64,000 bases of DNA from Paucimonas sp. (GCA_031253995.1 JAIRVG010000105.1:124001-188000); one strand, 5' to 3'; positions 45,686 through 55,265 are shown, counted from the stretch's first letter. Translations and numbers: made by a program. The notes: generated from the sequence alone by a model not told the origin.

Positions 45686-48259
45686 ATGACGTCTCAGGAC
45701 AACCGTTCCATCGAATTGTCGCTGGCTCAACTGGCCGCACTCGACCGGGTGATGGCCATCGCCGAGTTCGCCCCGGATGGCACCCTGCTGCGGGCGAACG
45801 AAAACTTCCTGGTGCTGATGGGCTATACGCTTGACGAGTTGCGTGGCCGTCACCACCGTACCCTCTGTCCCCCGGCCTTCGTGAACAGCCCCGAGTATGG
45901 GGATTTCTGGATGCGCCTGCGCGACGGCAACGCCCGTTCAGGGACCGTCCAGCGTATCCACAGCGACGGCAGCAGTCGCTGGCTGGAAGCGACCTACGCC
46001 GCAGTGCACGACGAACACGGCGAGGTGACGCAGATCCTCAAGATCGCCACCGACATCACCGCGCGCCTGGCCCAGGAGAGCGCCCAGCAGCAACGCCTGC
46101 GCGTGCTTTCGCTGGTGGCCGACGCCAGCGACACGGCGGTGATGATCAGCGATGGCCAGCGCCGCATCGCCTACACCAACGCCGGTTTCAGCCGCATGTT
46201 CGGCTGGAGCGCCGAGGAGATCCTCGGCCGCAGTCCCATCCCCTTGCTGGCACCGGAGGCGGACGAGCAGAGCATCGCCGAGCACTACGCCGAGATGTAT
46301 GCCGCCGGCTCCATGCAGCGCGAAGACATCGTCACCGGCAAGCAGGGCCAGCGCTACTGGGCCAAGGTGGTGAGCAACCCGGTGTTCGACGACGCCGGCC
46401 GGTTGCAGCACACCGTGACCCTGTTCACCGACATCACCCAGGCCAAGATGCACGAGGCCTTGCAGCACCGCGTGCTGGAGGCCATGGCCCGCGAGCAGCC
46501 GCTGACCGAAGTGCTGGAACTGATCTGCCTGGAAGTGGAGCGCATCGCCCCGGAGCTGGCCGCCTCGATCCTGCGGGTCGACGACGAAGGCCAGTTGCAT
46601 TCCCTGGCTGCGCCGAGCCTGCCGGTGGAATACAGCCGCCAGCTCAATGGCGTGCGCATCGGCCCGACCGTGGGCTCCTGCGGCACGTCGGCCTGGCGCA
46701 ACGAGTCGGTGCTGGTGGACGACATCAGCACCGACCCGCTGTGGGCCGAGTACCAGGGCCTGGCCAGCCAGTTGGGCTTTCGCAGTTGCTGGTCGACGCC
46801 GATCCGCAACAGCCAGGGCGCGGCCATCGGCACCTTCGCCTTCTATTTCCGCCAGCCGCGCAATGTTGCCTCGGCGCTGTTCCACCAGCGCCTGGTGGAC
46901 GCCTGTGCGCACCTCTGCGCCCTGGCCCTGGAACGGGAGAACTCTCGTCAGCGCATTCGCCAACTGGCCTATTACGACGCCTTGACCGGCCTGCCCAACC
47001 GCAGCCTGCTGCAGGCCAAGGCCGACCAGGCGATCGCCAGTGCAGCGCGCAACAACGAGCAGGTGGCGGTGCTGTTCATCGACCTCGACCGCTTCAAGCA
47101 GGTCAACGACTCCCTCGGTCATCCGGCCGGCGACGAGTTGTTGCGCCAGGTGGCGGCGCGGATGCGTCGCGAACTGCGCGCGTCGGATATCGCCGGGCGC
47201 CTGTCTGGCGACGAGTTCGTGGTGATCCTGCCGCAGTGCGATGGCGACCATGCCGCCGACGCGGTGGAGCGGATCCAGATCCTGCTCAGCGAACCGATGT
47301 CCATCGCCAGCACCCAGTTCGCCATTTCCGCCAGTGTCGGCGTAGCCATGTACCCGTCCGACGGCTGCGACGTGGAAACCCTGCTGCACCGCGCCGACAT
47401 GGCCATGTACCAGGCCAAGAGCAGTGGGCGCGGCTGTTTCAGTTTCTTCAGCAGCGAGATGAACAAGCTGGCGCAGGAGCGCCTGGCCCTGGAAAACGCC
47501 CTGCGCGAGGCGTTGCAGCAGGGGCAGTTGCGCCTGCACTACCAACCGCAGGTGGAGATGGCCAGCGGGCGTCTCTATGGCGTCGAGGCACTGGCGCGCT
47601 GGACCCACCCGCAACTGGGCGAGATTTCCCCGGCGCGCTTCATTCCGTTGGCGGAGGAGTGCGGGCTGATCGCCGAGCTCGGGCGCTGGGCGTTGCGCGA
47701 AGCCTGCCGGCAGTTGTCCGAATGGCGTGCCCGCGGCCTGGTGGTGCCGGCGGTGGCGGTGAACCTGTCGCCCACCAGCTTCCATAACCTCGACCTGCCG
47801 CGGATGATCGCCGACACCCTGCGCCACAACCACCTGGCGCCGGCCGACCTGACCCTGGAGCTGACCGAGAACATCCTCCTGGACACCAACCCCAGCACCA
47901 TGAAGACCATCGAGGAAGTGCATGCCCAGGGCGTTCGCCTGTCCATGGACGACTTCGGCACCGGGTATTCCAGCCTGAGCTACCTGCGTCGCCTGCCGGT
48001 GTCGGAGCTGAAGCTGGACCGCAGTTTCGTCGCCGACATCGAGCATGACGAAGCGGCGCGGGCCTTGAGCAATGCGATCCTGGGGATCGGCAAGAGCCTG
48101 CACCTGACGGTGGTGGCGGAGGGGATCGAGACCGATACCCAGAGTGTGTGGCTGGAGGAGCAGGGGTATCCGGTTGCCCAGGGCTACCTGTTCTCGCCAC
48201 CGCTGGCGCCGGAGGCGCTGGTGCAGTGGCTGGAGGAGCGGGTGGTGGTGATGGGGTAG
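45686..48259 (+). CDS. PAS-PAS-GAF-GGDEF-EAL cyclic-di-GMP protein
   Basis: An 857-residue soluble protein. Two PAS domains (about 15-130 and 140-255, each closing with a PAC-like TDIT), a GAF domain (about 265-415), GGDEF (about 430-590) and EAL (about 600-850). The GGDEF site reads SGDEF, where Ser replaces the first Gly; some such proteins stay active. The EAL domain keeps EALARW, ELTEN, and MDDFGTGYSSLSYL, so phosphodiesterase activity is expected. Without membrane segments it probably reads an internal signal. RxxD before SGDEF is not obvious. Confidence 0.9.
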   Translation: MTSQDNRSIELSLAQLAALDRVMAIAEFAPDGTLLRANENFLVLMGYTLDELRGRHHRTLCPPAFVNSPEYGDFWMRLRDGNARSGTVQRIHSDGSSRWLEATYAAVHDEHGEVTQILKIATDITARLAQESAQQQRLRVLSLVADASDTAVMISDGQRRIAYTNAGFSRMFGWSAEEILGRSPIPLLAPEADEQSIAEHYAEMYAAGSMQREDIVTGKQGQRYWAKVVSNPVFDDAGRLQHTVTLFTDITQAKMHEALQHRVLEAMAREQPLTEVLELICLEVERIAPELAASILRVDDEGQLHSLAAPSLPVEYSRQLNGVRIGPTVGSCGTSAWRNESVLVDDISTDPLWAEYQGLASQLGFRSCWSTPIRNSQGAAIGTFAFYFRQPRNVASALFHQRLVDACAHLCALALERENSRQRIRQLAYYDALTGLPNRSLLQAKADQAIASAARNNEQVAVLFIDLDRFKQVNDSLGHPAGDELLRQVAARMRRELRASDIAGRLSGDEFVVILPQCDGDHAADAVERIQILLSEPMSIASTQFAISASVGVAMYPSDGCDVETLLHRADMAMYQAKSSGRGCFSFFSSEMNKLAQERLALENALREALQQGQLRLHYQPQVEMASGRLYGVEALARWTHPQLGEISPARFIPLAEECGLIAELGRWALREACRQLSEWRARGLVVPAVAVNLSPTSFHNLDLPRMIADTLRHNHLAPADLTLELTENILLDTNPSTMKTIEEVHAQGVRLSMDDFGTGYSSLSYLRRLPVSELKLDRSFVADIEHDEAARALSNAILGIGKSLHLTVVAEGIETDTQSVWLEEQGYPVAQGYLFSPPLAPEALVQWLEERVVVMG

Positions 48260-48333
48260 CGAAAGCACCACCAAGCCTGGACTGCCCCCCAAGGGTTGGA
48301 TTGGTGTCCAACTTCTTGGGAGCAGTCCAACCT

Positions 48334-48519
48334 GTGGGAGCTGGCTTGCCAGCGATAGGGCCCTCACAGGCACTACAAAGCCTCTCGGCATGAAAAAAAC
48401 CGCCGCCACATCACTGGGAAGGCAAGAACACCTTCTACCTGATCAAACCGATCATCCGAGCCAGGGCCGAGGCCTTGCACGAGCGTTGAGGGCCTCATCG
48501 CTGGCAAGCCAGCTCCCAC
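48334..48519. repeat. Pair of REP units in opposite orientation
   Basis: TGTGGGAGCTGGCTTGCCAG at 48334-48353 continues with CGATAGGGCCCTC, and its inverted form (GAGGGCCTCATCGCTGGC..CTCCCACA) lies at 48487-48519. The 120 bases between them hold no gene. This is a REPIN-like arrangement between convergent genes (48260-48547). Confidence 0.8.
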
Positions 48520-48547
48520 AGGGACCGGGTGCGCCGCTGGCCGTGAA

Positions 48548-49792
48548 CTACCAGAGGGCCAGGGTGTAGCTCAGGATCAACCGGTTCTCATCCAGGTCAT
48601 TGCCGAAGTTCGTCGAACGCACCGTCGCATTCCGCCACTTCACCCCCAGGTTCTTCAGCGGTCCGCTCTGGATCACATAGCCGATATCCATGTCCCGCTC
48701 CCACTCCTTGCCCTCCGGCCGCCCCGCGCCGAGGTCGACGTTGTCGCCGCGCAGGTAGCGGGTCATGAAGGTCAGCCCGGGAATGCCCACGCTGGCGAAG
48801 TTGAAGTCGTAGCGCGCCTGCCACGAGCGTTCGTCCTTGTTGGCGAAATCACCGATCTGCACGAAATTCACCAGGTACGCATCGGCACCGTTGACATAGG
48901 CGAAGCCGGTATCGCCGCTCATGCGCTGGTAGCCAAGGCCGAAGGCGTGGCCCTGGATGCCATAGGTGAACATCGCCCCCAGGGCCTTGTTGTCGACATT
49001 GCTGCCGCCGTCATCCAGCGAGCGGGCGAAACGCAGGTCGCTCTTCAGCGTCTGTCCGTCCCCCAGCGCCCAGGTGTGGCCGAGGCCGAGCATGTGCTGG
49101 CGGTAGAAATGCTCCAGGCCACCGTAGCTGTAGCTGGTGCTCAGGCTGTCGCTCCACTTGTAGCTGAGGTGGCCGAAGTCGAAGCGGTCGCTGCCGGTCT
49201 GGCGCACCACGATCTGCTTCGCCGCGCCGGTGGTCAGGCCAATGTCCTCGTAGTCCTGGGAGTCACGCTGGTTGACCTGGCGCAGTTGGCCGAGGTCGAG
49301 GCTCAGGTGGGTGATTTCCTGCACGGTCAACTGGCCGCCCTCGAACACCTGGGGCAGCAGGCGCGAGTCGTTGGGCATCAGCACCGGTAGCTTGGGTATC
49401 AGCGTGCCGACCTTGAGCACGCTGTTGGAGGCGCGGACCTTGGCGGTCAGGCCGAGGTCGCCGTAGCTGTCCTGCGCGCGTTTCGGCGCTTCGCGGTCGC
49501 GTTGCAGCAGGCCGCTGCCGGCGCGGTCCGGGCTGGAGTCGAGCTTGACCCCGAGCAGGCCGATGGCGTCCACGCCGAAGCCGAGGGTGCCTTCGGTGAA
49601 GCCGGATTCGTAGCGCAGCAGGAAACCCTGGGCCCATTCGTCGATCTTCGACTGCGCGGCGCCGTCCTGGCGCAAGTCGCGGTTGAAGTAGAAATTGCGC
49701 AGTTCCAGGCTGGCCTTGCTGTCGTCGAGGAAGGCGGCGTGGGCGTTGCTGCAGAGAAGGGCGAGGCCCAGGGGCGTGAGGATGCGGTACAT
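48548..49792 (-). CDS. OprD-family outer membrane porin
   Basis: A 414-residue porin with signal peptide (YRILTPLGLALLCSNAHA, cleavage before AFLDDSKAS). The mature protein begins FLDDSKASLELRNFYFNRD and has alternating beta-strand patterns, ending in a Trp (LILSYTLALW), typical for outer membrane barrels. It is 19 bases downstream of the acetate permease gene, so it may admit acetate or similar acids. The exact substrate is unknown. Confidence 0.9.
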   Translation of the reverse strand: MYRILTPLGLALLCSNAHAAFLDDSKASLELRNFYFNRDLRQDGAAQSKIDEWAQGFLLRYESGFTEGTLGFGVDAIGLLGVKLDSSPDRAGSGLLQRDREAPKRAQDSYGDLGLTAKVRASNSVLKVGTLIPKLPVLMPNDSRLLPQVFEGGQLTVQEITHLSLDLGQLRQVNQRDSQDYEDIGLTTGAAKQIVVRQTGSDRFDFGHLSYKWSDSLSTSYSYGGLEHFYRQHMLGLGHTWALGDGQTLKSDLRFARSLDDGGSNVDNKALGAMFTYGIQGHAFGLGYQRMSGDTGFAYVNGADAYLVNFVQIGDFANKDERSWQARYDFNFASVGIPGLTFMTRYLRGDNVDLGAGRPEGKEWERDMDIGYVIQSGPLKNLGVKWRNATVRSTNFGNDLDENRLILSYTLALW

Positions 49793-49811
49793 GGTGATTT
49801 CCCTGTTCTTG

Positions 49812-51470
49812 TCAGTGGGCGGAAGCGGCGGCAGCGCCGAGGCCGGTCTGGGCGCGGACGAACTGGTCATCGAAGGCCTCCCGCTCGCGGGCAGCGCGGG
49901 CGCTGTTGTCCAGCAGCGAGACCACCACGGTGACCAGGAACGCCAGCGGCATGGAGAACAGCGCCGGGTGGTCGTAGGGGTAGACGGCCTTGGCATTGCC
50001 GAGCACCGTCACCCACACCGCCGGCGACAGGATCACCAGCACCAGGGCGCTGACCAGACCGGCGAAACCACCCGCCAGGGCGCCGCGGGTGGTCAGGCCT
50101 TTCCAGTACATGGCCATGATCAGCACCGGGAAGTTGGTCGAGGCGGCGATACCGAAGGTCAGGCCGACGAGGAAGGCGATGTTCTGGTGCTCGAACAGGA
50201 AGCCGAGGAAGATCGCCACCAGGCCCAGGCCGACGGTGGCGAAGCGGGTCACGCGCATTTCCTGCTGTTCCGTGGCCGTGCCTTTCTTCAGCACGGTGGC
50301 GTAGAGGTCATGGGAAATCGCCGAGGCACCGGCCAGGGCCAGGCCGGACACCACGGCGAGGATGGTGGCGAAGGCCACCGCCGACAGGAACCCGAGGAAC
50401 AGGTTGCCACCCACGGCCTTGGCCAGGTGCATGGCGACCATGTTGCCGCCGCCGATCAGCGCCGCCTTCACATCGCCACCGACGAAGAATTGCGGGTCGG
50501 TGCCGACGATGACGATGGCCGCATAGCCCAGCACCATCACCACCAGGAAGAAGAAGCCGATGAAGCCGGTGGCGTAGAACACCGATTTGCGTGCTTCCTT
50601 GGCGTTCGGCACGGTGAAGAAGCGCATGAGGATATGCGGCAGTCCGGCGATGCCGAACACCAGGCCGAGGGACAGCGAGGCGGCGTTGACCGGGTCGGCC
50701 AGCATGGCGCCGGGGCCCATGATGTCGAAGCCGCTGGCATGGGCCTCTACCGCGCGGGCGGCGAGGGTCTCGAAGCTGAAGCCGAACTCGGCCATGGCCA
50801 GCAGCGCCAGGGTGCTGCCGCCCACCAGCAAGAGCACGGCCTTGATGATCTGCACCCAGGTGGTGGCGATCATCCCGCCGAAGATCACGTAGACCAGCAT
50901 CAGCACGCCCACCACCATCACCGCGGTGCGATAGTCGAGGCCGAACAGCAGCTTGATCAACTGGCCGGCGCCGACCATCTGCACCACCAGGTAGCAGCAC
51001 ACCACGGTCAGCGAGCCGAAGGCGGCGAAGGTGCGGATGCGGGTCTGGTCGAGCCGGTAGGAGACGATGTCGGCGAAGGTGAAGCGCCCCAGGTTGCGCA
51101 GGCGCTCGGCCATCAGGAAGGTGATGATCGGCCAGCCGACGAAGAACGCCACGGTGTAGATGAAACCGTCATAGCCCTTGGCAAACACCAGGCTGGAGAG
51201 GCCCAGCAGGGTGGCCGCGGACATGTAGTCGCCGGCGATCGCCAGGCCGTTCTGGAAGCCGCTGATGCCGCCGCCGGCGGTGTAGAAGTCGGAGGTGGTC
51301 TGGGTCTGCCGCGCTGCCCACCAGGTGATTGCCAGGGTGGCGAGGACGAAGACGAAGAACATGCCGATGGCGTGCAGGTTCACCGGTTGCTTTTCCGTCA
51401 CCACCGGCGCGGCGCAGGCCAGTGCCGGGACTAGCAGCAGGGCCCCGAGGGCCAGGACACGACGGCTCAT
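49812..51470 (-). CDS. actP: Cation/acetate symporter ActP
   Basis: A 552-residue sodium:solute symporter. Besides an N-terminal hydrophobic segment (LALGALLLVPALACA) there are about 13 membrane segments, with the SSF motifs SDFYTAGGGISGFQNGLAIAGDYMSAATLLG and GTDPQFFVGGDVKAAL. Its start overlaps the DUF485 gene by 4 bases, the standard arrangement for ActP (YjcG) and YjcH. ActP takes up acetate and short acids. Confidence 0.94.
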   Translation of the reverse strand: MSRRVLALGALLLVPALACAAPVVTEKQPVNLHAIGMFFVFVLATLAITWWAARQTQTTSDFYTAGGGISGFQNGLAIAGDYMSAATLLGLSSLVFAKGYDGFIYTVAFFVGWPIITFLMAERLRNLGRFTFADIVSYRLDQTRIRTFAAFGSLTVVCCYLVVQMVGAGQLIKLLFGLDYRTAVMVVGVLMLVYVIFGGMIATTWVQIIKAVLLLVGGSTLALLAMAEFGFSFETLAARAVEAHASGFDIMGPGAMLADPVNAASLSLGLVFGIAGLPHILMRFFTVPNAKEARKSVFYATGFIGFFFLVVMVLGYAAIVIVGTDPQFFVGGDVKAALIGGGNMVAMHLAKAVGGNLFLGFLSAVAFATILAVVSGLALAGASAISHDLYATVLKKGTATEQQEMRVTRFATVGLGLVAIFLGFLFEHQNIAFLVGLTFGIAASTNFPVLIMAMYWKGLTTRGALAGGFAGLVSALVLVILSPAVWVTVLGNAKAVYPYDHPALFSMPLAFLVTVVVSLLDNSARAAREREAFDDQFVRAQTGLGAAAASAH

Positions 51471-51793
51471 TTCAGTTCCTCCAGCAGGTCGGCGCTCAGC
51501 GCATCGAAGCGGGTGTTGGCGTTGCGCACGTACCAGCCGGTGAGCAGCCACGACAGCACGATCAACGCCGCCGCCACCGGGATGCCCAGGGTCAGCTGGC
51601 GGCCTTCGGCCAGGGGCGCATGCAGCCAGTGCGGCTGGAAGGCCACCACCGCCATGAACAGGTAATAGGCGCCCAGCACCGCGGCGCTGAGGCACCAGGC
51701 CAGGCGCGAACGGCGGCGCACCAGGTCGTGGAATTTCGGGTTGGCGCGGATCTGCGCACAGCGTTGGGCATGGGACAGGTCGGTGTCGCTCAT
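51467..51793 (-). CDS. DUF485 membrane protein, partner of ActP
   Basis: A 108-residue protein with two membrane segments (LAWCLSAAVLGAYYLFMAVVAF and IPVAAALIVLSWLLTGWYVRNANTRFD). It is the YjcH-type partner always found before actP. Stop and start overlap (ATGA). Its contribution to transport is unknown; the upstream region (51794-52239) should hold the operon promoter. Confidence 0.92.
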   Translation of the reverse strand: MSDTDLSHAQRCAQIRANPKFHDLVRRRSRLAWCLSAAVLGAYYLFMAVVAFQPHWLHAPLAEGRQLTLGIPVAAALIVLSWLLTGWYVRNANTRFDALSADLLEELK

Positions 51794-52151
51794 GGGTGGG
51801 GCTCCTTGGGTTTTTCTTGTGATTTTTTGGGTCCGGCATTGATTTCGGCGTGCAGGGCGCCGTGGCGGCAGGCGGGGCCTGTCACCGGATGAAAAGCGGG
51901 ATGCGCGGTGCTTCAGTCGCGCAGGGGCGACGGCTCGGGGATCGGTGTTCGGAAGACGAGGCGGGCGCGGACCCGGGACGGTCGCGCGGACGGACTGCTG
52001 GCGGCGAGGACAAGTATCGACATGTGTGGCACCCGGCGGCTGATTGTTAGCTCTTGATGGTTGCCGCGTCCTTGTCGGGGGGAGGCGGCGCAGATGGCTC
52101 CGGGGGCTTTATATAACAGTCCTGAGTTTTTATGGAAGTAATACCTGTTAT

Positions 52152-52171
52152 GTATAGTATTTGTACTATAC
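52152..52171. promoter_or_regulatory. GTATAGTA/TACTATAC palindrome in the actP-side intergenic region
   Basis: The two 8-base arms are perfect complements around TTTG. The whole interval 51794-52239 has no gene and is unusually AT-rich from about 52110. The palindrome sits about 360 bases upstream of the DUF485 start and 69 bases beyond the end of lysR. It may be an operator for the DUF485-actP-porin operon; GntR-type regulators use similar sites. Confidence 0.45.
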
Positions 52172-52239
52172 CAATTTGGCTGTTCTTTTGAGTTTCTGCA
52201 CGGTTTCAGGCTGCTTAATGGATTAGTTACCAGATGGCG

Positions 52240-53154
52240 CTAACCGACCTGCGCCAACCGCTCCATCAACACCTGTGCCTCTTCATGCAACGCCCCGCAA
52301 AACGCCTCCACGAACACCGAAGACGCGCGAAACTCCGGCCGGATCAACATCACCCGATACGGAATCGACACCTCCAGCCGCCGCACCTGCAACCCGCGCC
52401 CGCTCTCCTGCAAGGCACTCAGCGGATTGATGATCGCCACCCCCAGCCCCTCGCGGACCATGGCGCAGACCGACGCGGCATTGGTGGTCTCGATCACCGT
52501 ATGCCGCTCCACCCCCGCCGCGCGGAACTGCTCGTCGAGTTGCTGGCGATAGATATCGCGTCCCGCCAGGTTGATGAACGCCACGCCCTGGAAGTCCTCC
52601 ACCGCCAGCCGCTGGCGCGCCAGCAGCCCATGCCCGTCCGGCAGCACGCAGAGCATGTCGGCGCTGAACAGCCGTTCGCCGCGGGTACCGCGGGGCACCT
52701 GTTCGCCTTCGGTCAGGCCGAGGTCGTGGCGCTGGGCGCTCAGGGACTCCTCCAGCAACGGCGACTCCTGGGCACTGATGCACAGGCCGATACCGCTCTG
52801 CTGGTGCTGGAAGCGCTTGCACACCCGTGGCAGCAGGGTCTGGGAGAACAGCGGCAGGCAGGTCAGGTCGAGCTGGCCGTGCTCGAAGCGGCGGATCGAC
52901 TCCACCAGGCTGTTGATTCGCTCCAGGCCGACATAGGAGCGCTCCACTTCTTCCAGCAGCATCAGGGCCTGGGCCGTGGGCAGCAGGCGCCCGCCTTGGC
53001 GGTCGAACAGCTTCAGCCCGGTCAGGCTTTCCAGGCGCGCCAGTTCGCGGCTCAGGGTCGGCTGCGAGGTGAACAGCAGGCGCGCCGCGCCGGTGACGCT
53101 GCCGGCCAGCATGATGGCGCGGAACACTTCGATATGGCGGACGGAGAGGCTCAT
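52240..53154 (-). CDS. lysR: LysR-type regulator of lysA
   Basis: A 304-residue regulator. The helix-turn-helix reads SVRHIEVFRAIMLAGSVTGAARLLFTSQPTLSRELARLESLTGLKLFDRQGGRLLPT, closely similar to LysR itself. ATG 53152-53154 is chosen; a longer version to 53208 adds residues unlike the family. It is divergent from lysA, the classical LysR target, so it likely activates lysA and senses diaminopimelate. Possible second start noted, function high confidence by context. Confidence 0.88.
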   Translation of the reverse strand: MSLSVRHIEVFRAIMLAGSVTGAARLLFTSQPTLSRELARLESLTGLKLFDRQGGRLLPTAQALMLLEEVERSYVGLERINSLVESIRRFEHGQLDLTCLPLFSQTLLPRVCKRFQHQQSGIGLCISAQESPLLEESLSAQRHDLGLTEGEQVPRGTRGERLFSADMLCVLPDGHGLLARQRLAVEDFQGVAFINLAGRDIYRQQLDEQFRAAGVERHTVIETTNAASVCAMVREGLGVAIINPLSALQESGRGLQVRRLEVSIPYRVMLIRPEFRASSVFVEAFCGALHEEAQVLMERLAQVG

Positions 53155-53285
53155 GGCTGCGGACCTGACTGGGATAGAGGTCCATATCAGAACTGAATGG
53201 ACTGACAAAGAATAGATATTTTTCTGAATGATCGCCCTTCGGCATCATGGCCATCTTCCCCCTTTTCTGCAGGACCTATCCCGCC

Positions 53286-54503
53286 ATGACCACGCCTTCC
53301 GCCCTGGCCGCCGCTGCGCAGCAGTTCCCGACCCCGTTCTGGACCTACGACGCCGCCATCATTCGCGAACGCATCCGGCGCCTGGCCTGCTTCGACGTGG
53401 TGCGCTTCGCCCAGAAGGCGTGCTCCAACCTGCATGTCCTGCGCCTGATGCGCGAGCACGGCGTGCGCGTCGACGCGGTGTCCCTCGGCGAGCTGGAGCG
53501 CGCGCTGCTGGCCGGCTACAGCCCGGAAGGCGATCCGGCTGGCGTGGTGCTGACCTGCGACCTGCTGGACAAGCCGACCCTGGCCCGTGTCGTCGAGCTC
53601 AAGGTCGAGGTCAACTGCGGTTCCATCGACATGCTGCGCCAACTGGGCGAGTCCTCGCCGGGCCATCGCGTGTGGCTGCGGATCAACCCGGGCTTCGGCT
53701 ACGGCCACAGCCGCAAGACCAACACCGGCGGCGAGAACAGCAAGCACGGTATCTGGCACGACGAGGTGGGTGATGCGCTGGCGGTGATCCGTCAGCATGG
53801 CCTGCACCTGGTAGGTATCCACATGCATATCGGTTCCGGCGTGGACTACGGCCACCTGGCCCAGGTGGGCGGGGCGATGGTCGCCACCATCAAGTCGCTG
53901 GACCACGATATCGAGGCCTTCTCCATCGGTGGCGGGCTGTCGACTCCGTACCGCGAGGGTGATGTGGCGGTGGATGTGCAGCGCTACGCCAGCACCTGGC
54001 AGCAGGCCAAGGAAGAAATCGAAGCGTTCCTCGCCCATCCGGTGCGCATGGAGATCGAGCCGGGGCGTTTCCTGGTGGCCGAGTCGGGTCGCCTGGTGAC
54101 CGAGGTGCGTGCGGTGAAGCGCGCTGGCAGCCGTCAGTTCGTGCTGGTGGACGCCGGTTTCAACGACCTGATGCGTCCGGCCATGTATGGCGCCTATCAC
54201 CATATGAGCGTGCTCGGCGCGGCGGATCGTGCCGAGGTGGAGTGCGTGGTGGGCGGTCCGCTGTGCGAGTCGGGCGACGTGTTCACCCAGGACGACCAGG
54301 GCCTGGTCCCGCGCCTGCTGCCGCAGCCGCAGGTGGGTGATCTGCTGGTGATGCATGACACCGGGGCTTATGGCGCGTCGATGTCGTCGAACTACAATAG
54401 TCGGCCGTTGCTGGCCGAGGTGCTGCTGGATGGCGAAGAGGTCAGGCTGATTCGCCGGGCTCAGCCGCTGGCGGATCTGCTGGCCCTGGAGCAGGGTCTG
54501 TAA
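53286..54503 (+). CDS. lysA: Diaminopimelate decarboxylase LysA
   Basis: A 405-residue PLP enzyme for the last step of lysine biosynthesis. Lys44 in VRFAQKACSN is the Schiff-base residue; GIHMHIGSG binds the phosphate, EPGRFLVAESG and CESGDVF complete the active site. It is adjacent to its regulator gene. Pseudomonads often have a second lysA elsewhere; this short class with the ARKAC-like start could be the second, accessory enzyme. Confidence 0.92.
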   Translation: MTTPSALAAAAQQFPTPFWTYDAAIIRERIRRLACFDVVRFAQKACSNLHVLRLMREHGVRVDAVSLGELERALLAGYSPEGDPAGVVLTCDLLDKPTLARVVELKVEVNCGSIDMLRQLGESSPGHRVWLRINPGFGYGHSRKTNTGGENSKHGIWHDEVGDALAVIRQHGLHLVGIHMHIGSGVDYGHLAQVGGAMVATIKSLDHDIEAFSIGGGLSTPYREGDVAVDVQRYASTWQQAKEEIEAFLAHPVRMEIEPGRFLVAESGRLVTEVRAVKRAGSRQFVLVDAGFNDLMRPAMYGAYHHMSVLGAADRAEVECVVGGPLCESGDVFTQDDQGLVPRLLPQPQVGDLLVMHDTGAYGASMSSNYNSRPLLAEVLLDGEEVRLIRRAQPLADLLALEQGL

Positions 54504-54555
54504 CGACCCGATCTTCCGGCCAGCACCATAGATCAGTGATTTAGCAGGGACAATG

Positions 54556-54626
54556 TGTGAGCGGGTTCACCCGCGATGACGTCGGTGGGCTCACCATCGC
54601 AATCGCGGGTAAACCCGCTCCCACAG
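54556..54626. repeat. REPIN: two inverted REP units
   Basis: TGTGAGCGGGTTCACCCGCG at 54556-54575 continues with ATGA, and the inverted form (ATCGCGGGTAAACCCGCTC then CCACA) ends at 54626. Each unit has a CGGGT/ACCCG hairpin; the pair can fold into one cruciform. It lies between lysA and the convergent hydrolase gene. Confidence 0.88.
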
Positions 54627-54649
54627 GGTCCGCGGCGAGCTCTCGACCC

Positions 54650-55168
54650 TCAGAACCGCCACTCCCGCGCCGTCACCACCCGGCAGAACGCCCCCACCAG
54701 CGTCCCGTTGTGATGCGCCACGATCGCCTCGGCGCTCAATCCCGGCGTATCCGAACAGGTATGCCCATCCGCCACCAGCACCGCCGGGAACCCCAGGTCC
54801 CCCGCCGCGCGACAGGTGCTGTCGACGCAGTACTGCGTCTTCATCCCGGCGATCACCACGCCCGTCGCTCCACATTCCTTGAGCATTTCCGCGAGCCCGG
54901 TCCCGACAAAGGCATTCGGCCGCCGCTTCTCGAACACCCGTTCGCTGCCCCTCAGGCGCAGCTCTGGAATCAATTGCGTAAGTGCGCTGTCCGGCGCCAG
55001 TGGCGAACCCTCCGGCCCCACATGGCGGGCGAGAAACACCGGTGCGCCAGCGGCATGAGCCTTGTCCAGCAGGGTATTCACCGCCTCGATCATCGCTTCG
55101 CCGCGCCATGGTTTATCCGGGCCATGAACCAGGCCGACCTGCAGATCGAGAATCAAGAGTGCATCCAT
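54650..55168 (-). CDS. Isochorismatase-like cysteine hydrolase
   Basis: A 172-residue hydrolase. The catalytic triad is Asp8 (LLILDLQ), Lys81 (FEKRRPN) and Cys114 (KTQYCVDST), spaced as in the family. It is related to nicotinamidases and carbamoylsarcosine-type amidases; the substrate is unknown. It stands downstream of a tiny possible gene and terminator on the same strand. Confidence 0.9.
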   Translation of the reverse strand: MDALLILDLQVGLVHGPDKPWRGEAMIEAVNTLLDKAHAAGAPVFLARHVGPEGSPLAPDSALTQLIPELRLRGSERVFEKRRPNAFVGTGLAEMLKECGATGVVIAGMKTQYCVDSTCRAAGDLGFPAVLVADGHTCSDTPGLSAEAIVAHHNGTLVGAFCRVVTAREWRF

Positions 55169-55213
55169 GGGTATCGCTCCTTGTGATAAGCCAGCGATAC
55201 CGGAACCCCAACG

Positions 55214-55246
55214 AAAAAGGCCCCGTCCATCGCTGGCGGGGCCTTT
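55214..55246 (-). terminator. Minus-strand Rho-independent terminator
   Basis: AAGGCCCCG (55217-55225) and CGGGGCCTT (55237-55245) form a perfect 9-bp stem. Read on the minus strand it is followed by TTTTTC, so it should end a transcript coming from the right, where only the tiny peptide frame at 55266-55337 lies. Confidence 0.8.
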
Positions 55247-55265
55247 CGGGTCTGGCTTCAGCAGC

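Noticed and set aside
51850..52050. A 66-codon frame between the DUF485 gene and lysR
   Set aside because: Composition is Gly/Arg-rich frame noise, no ribosome site, no resemblance to a known family.
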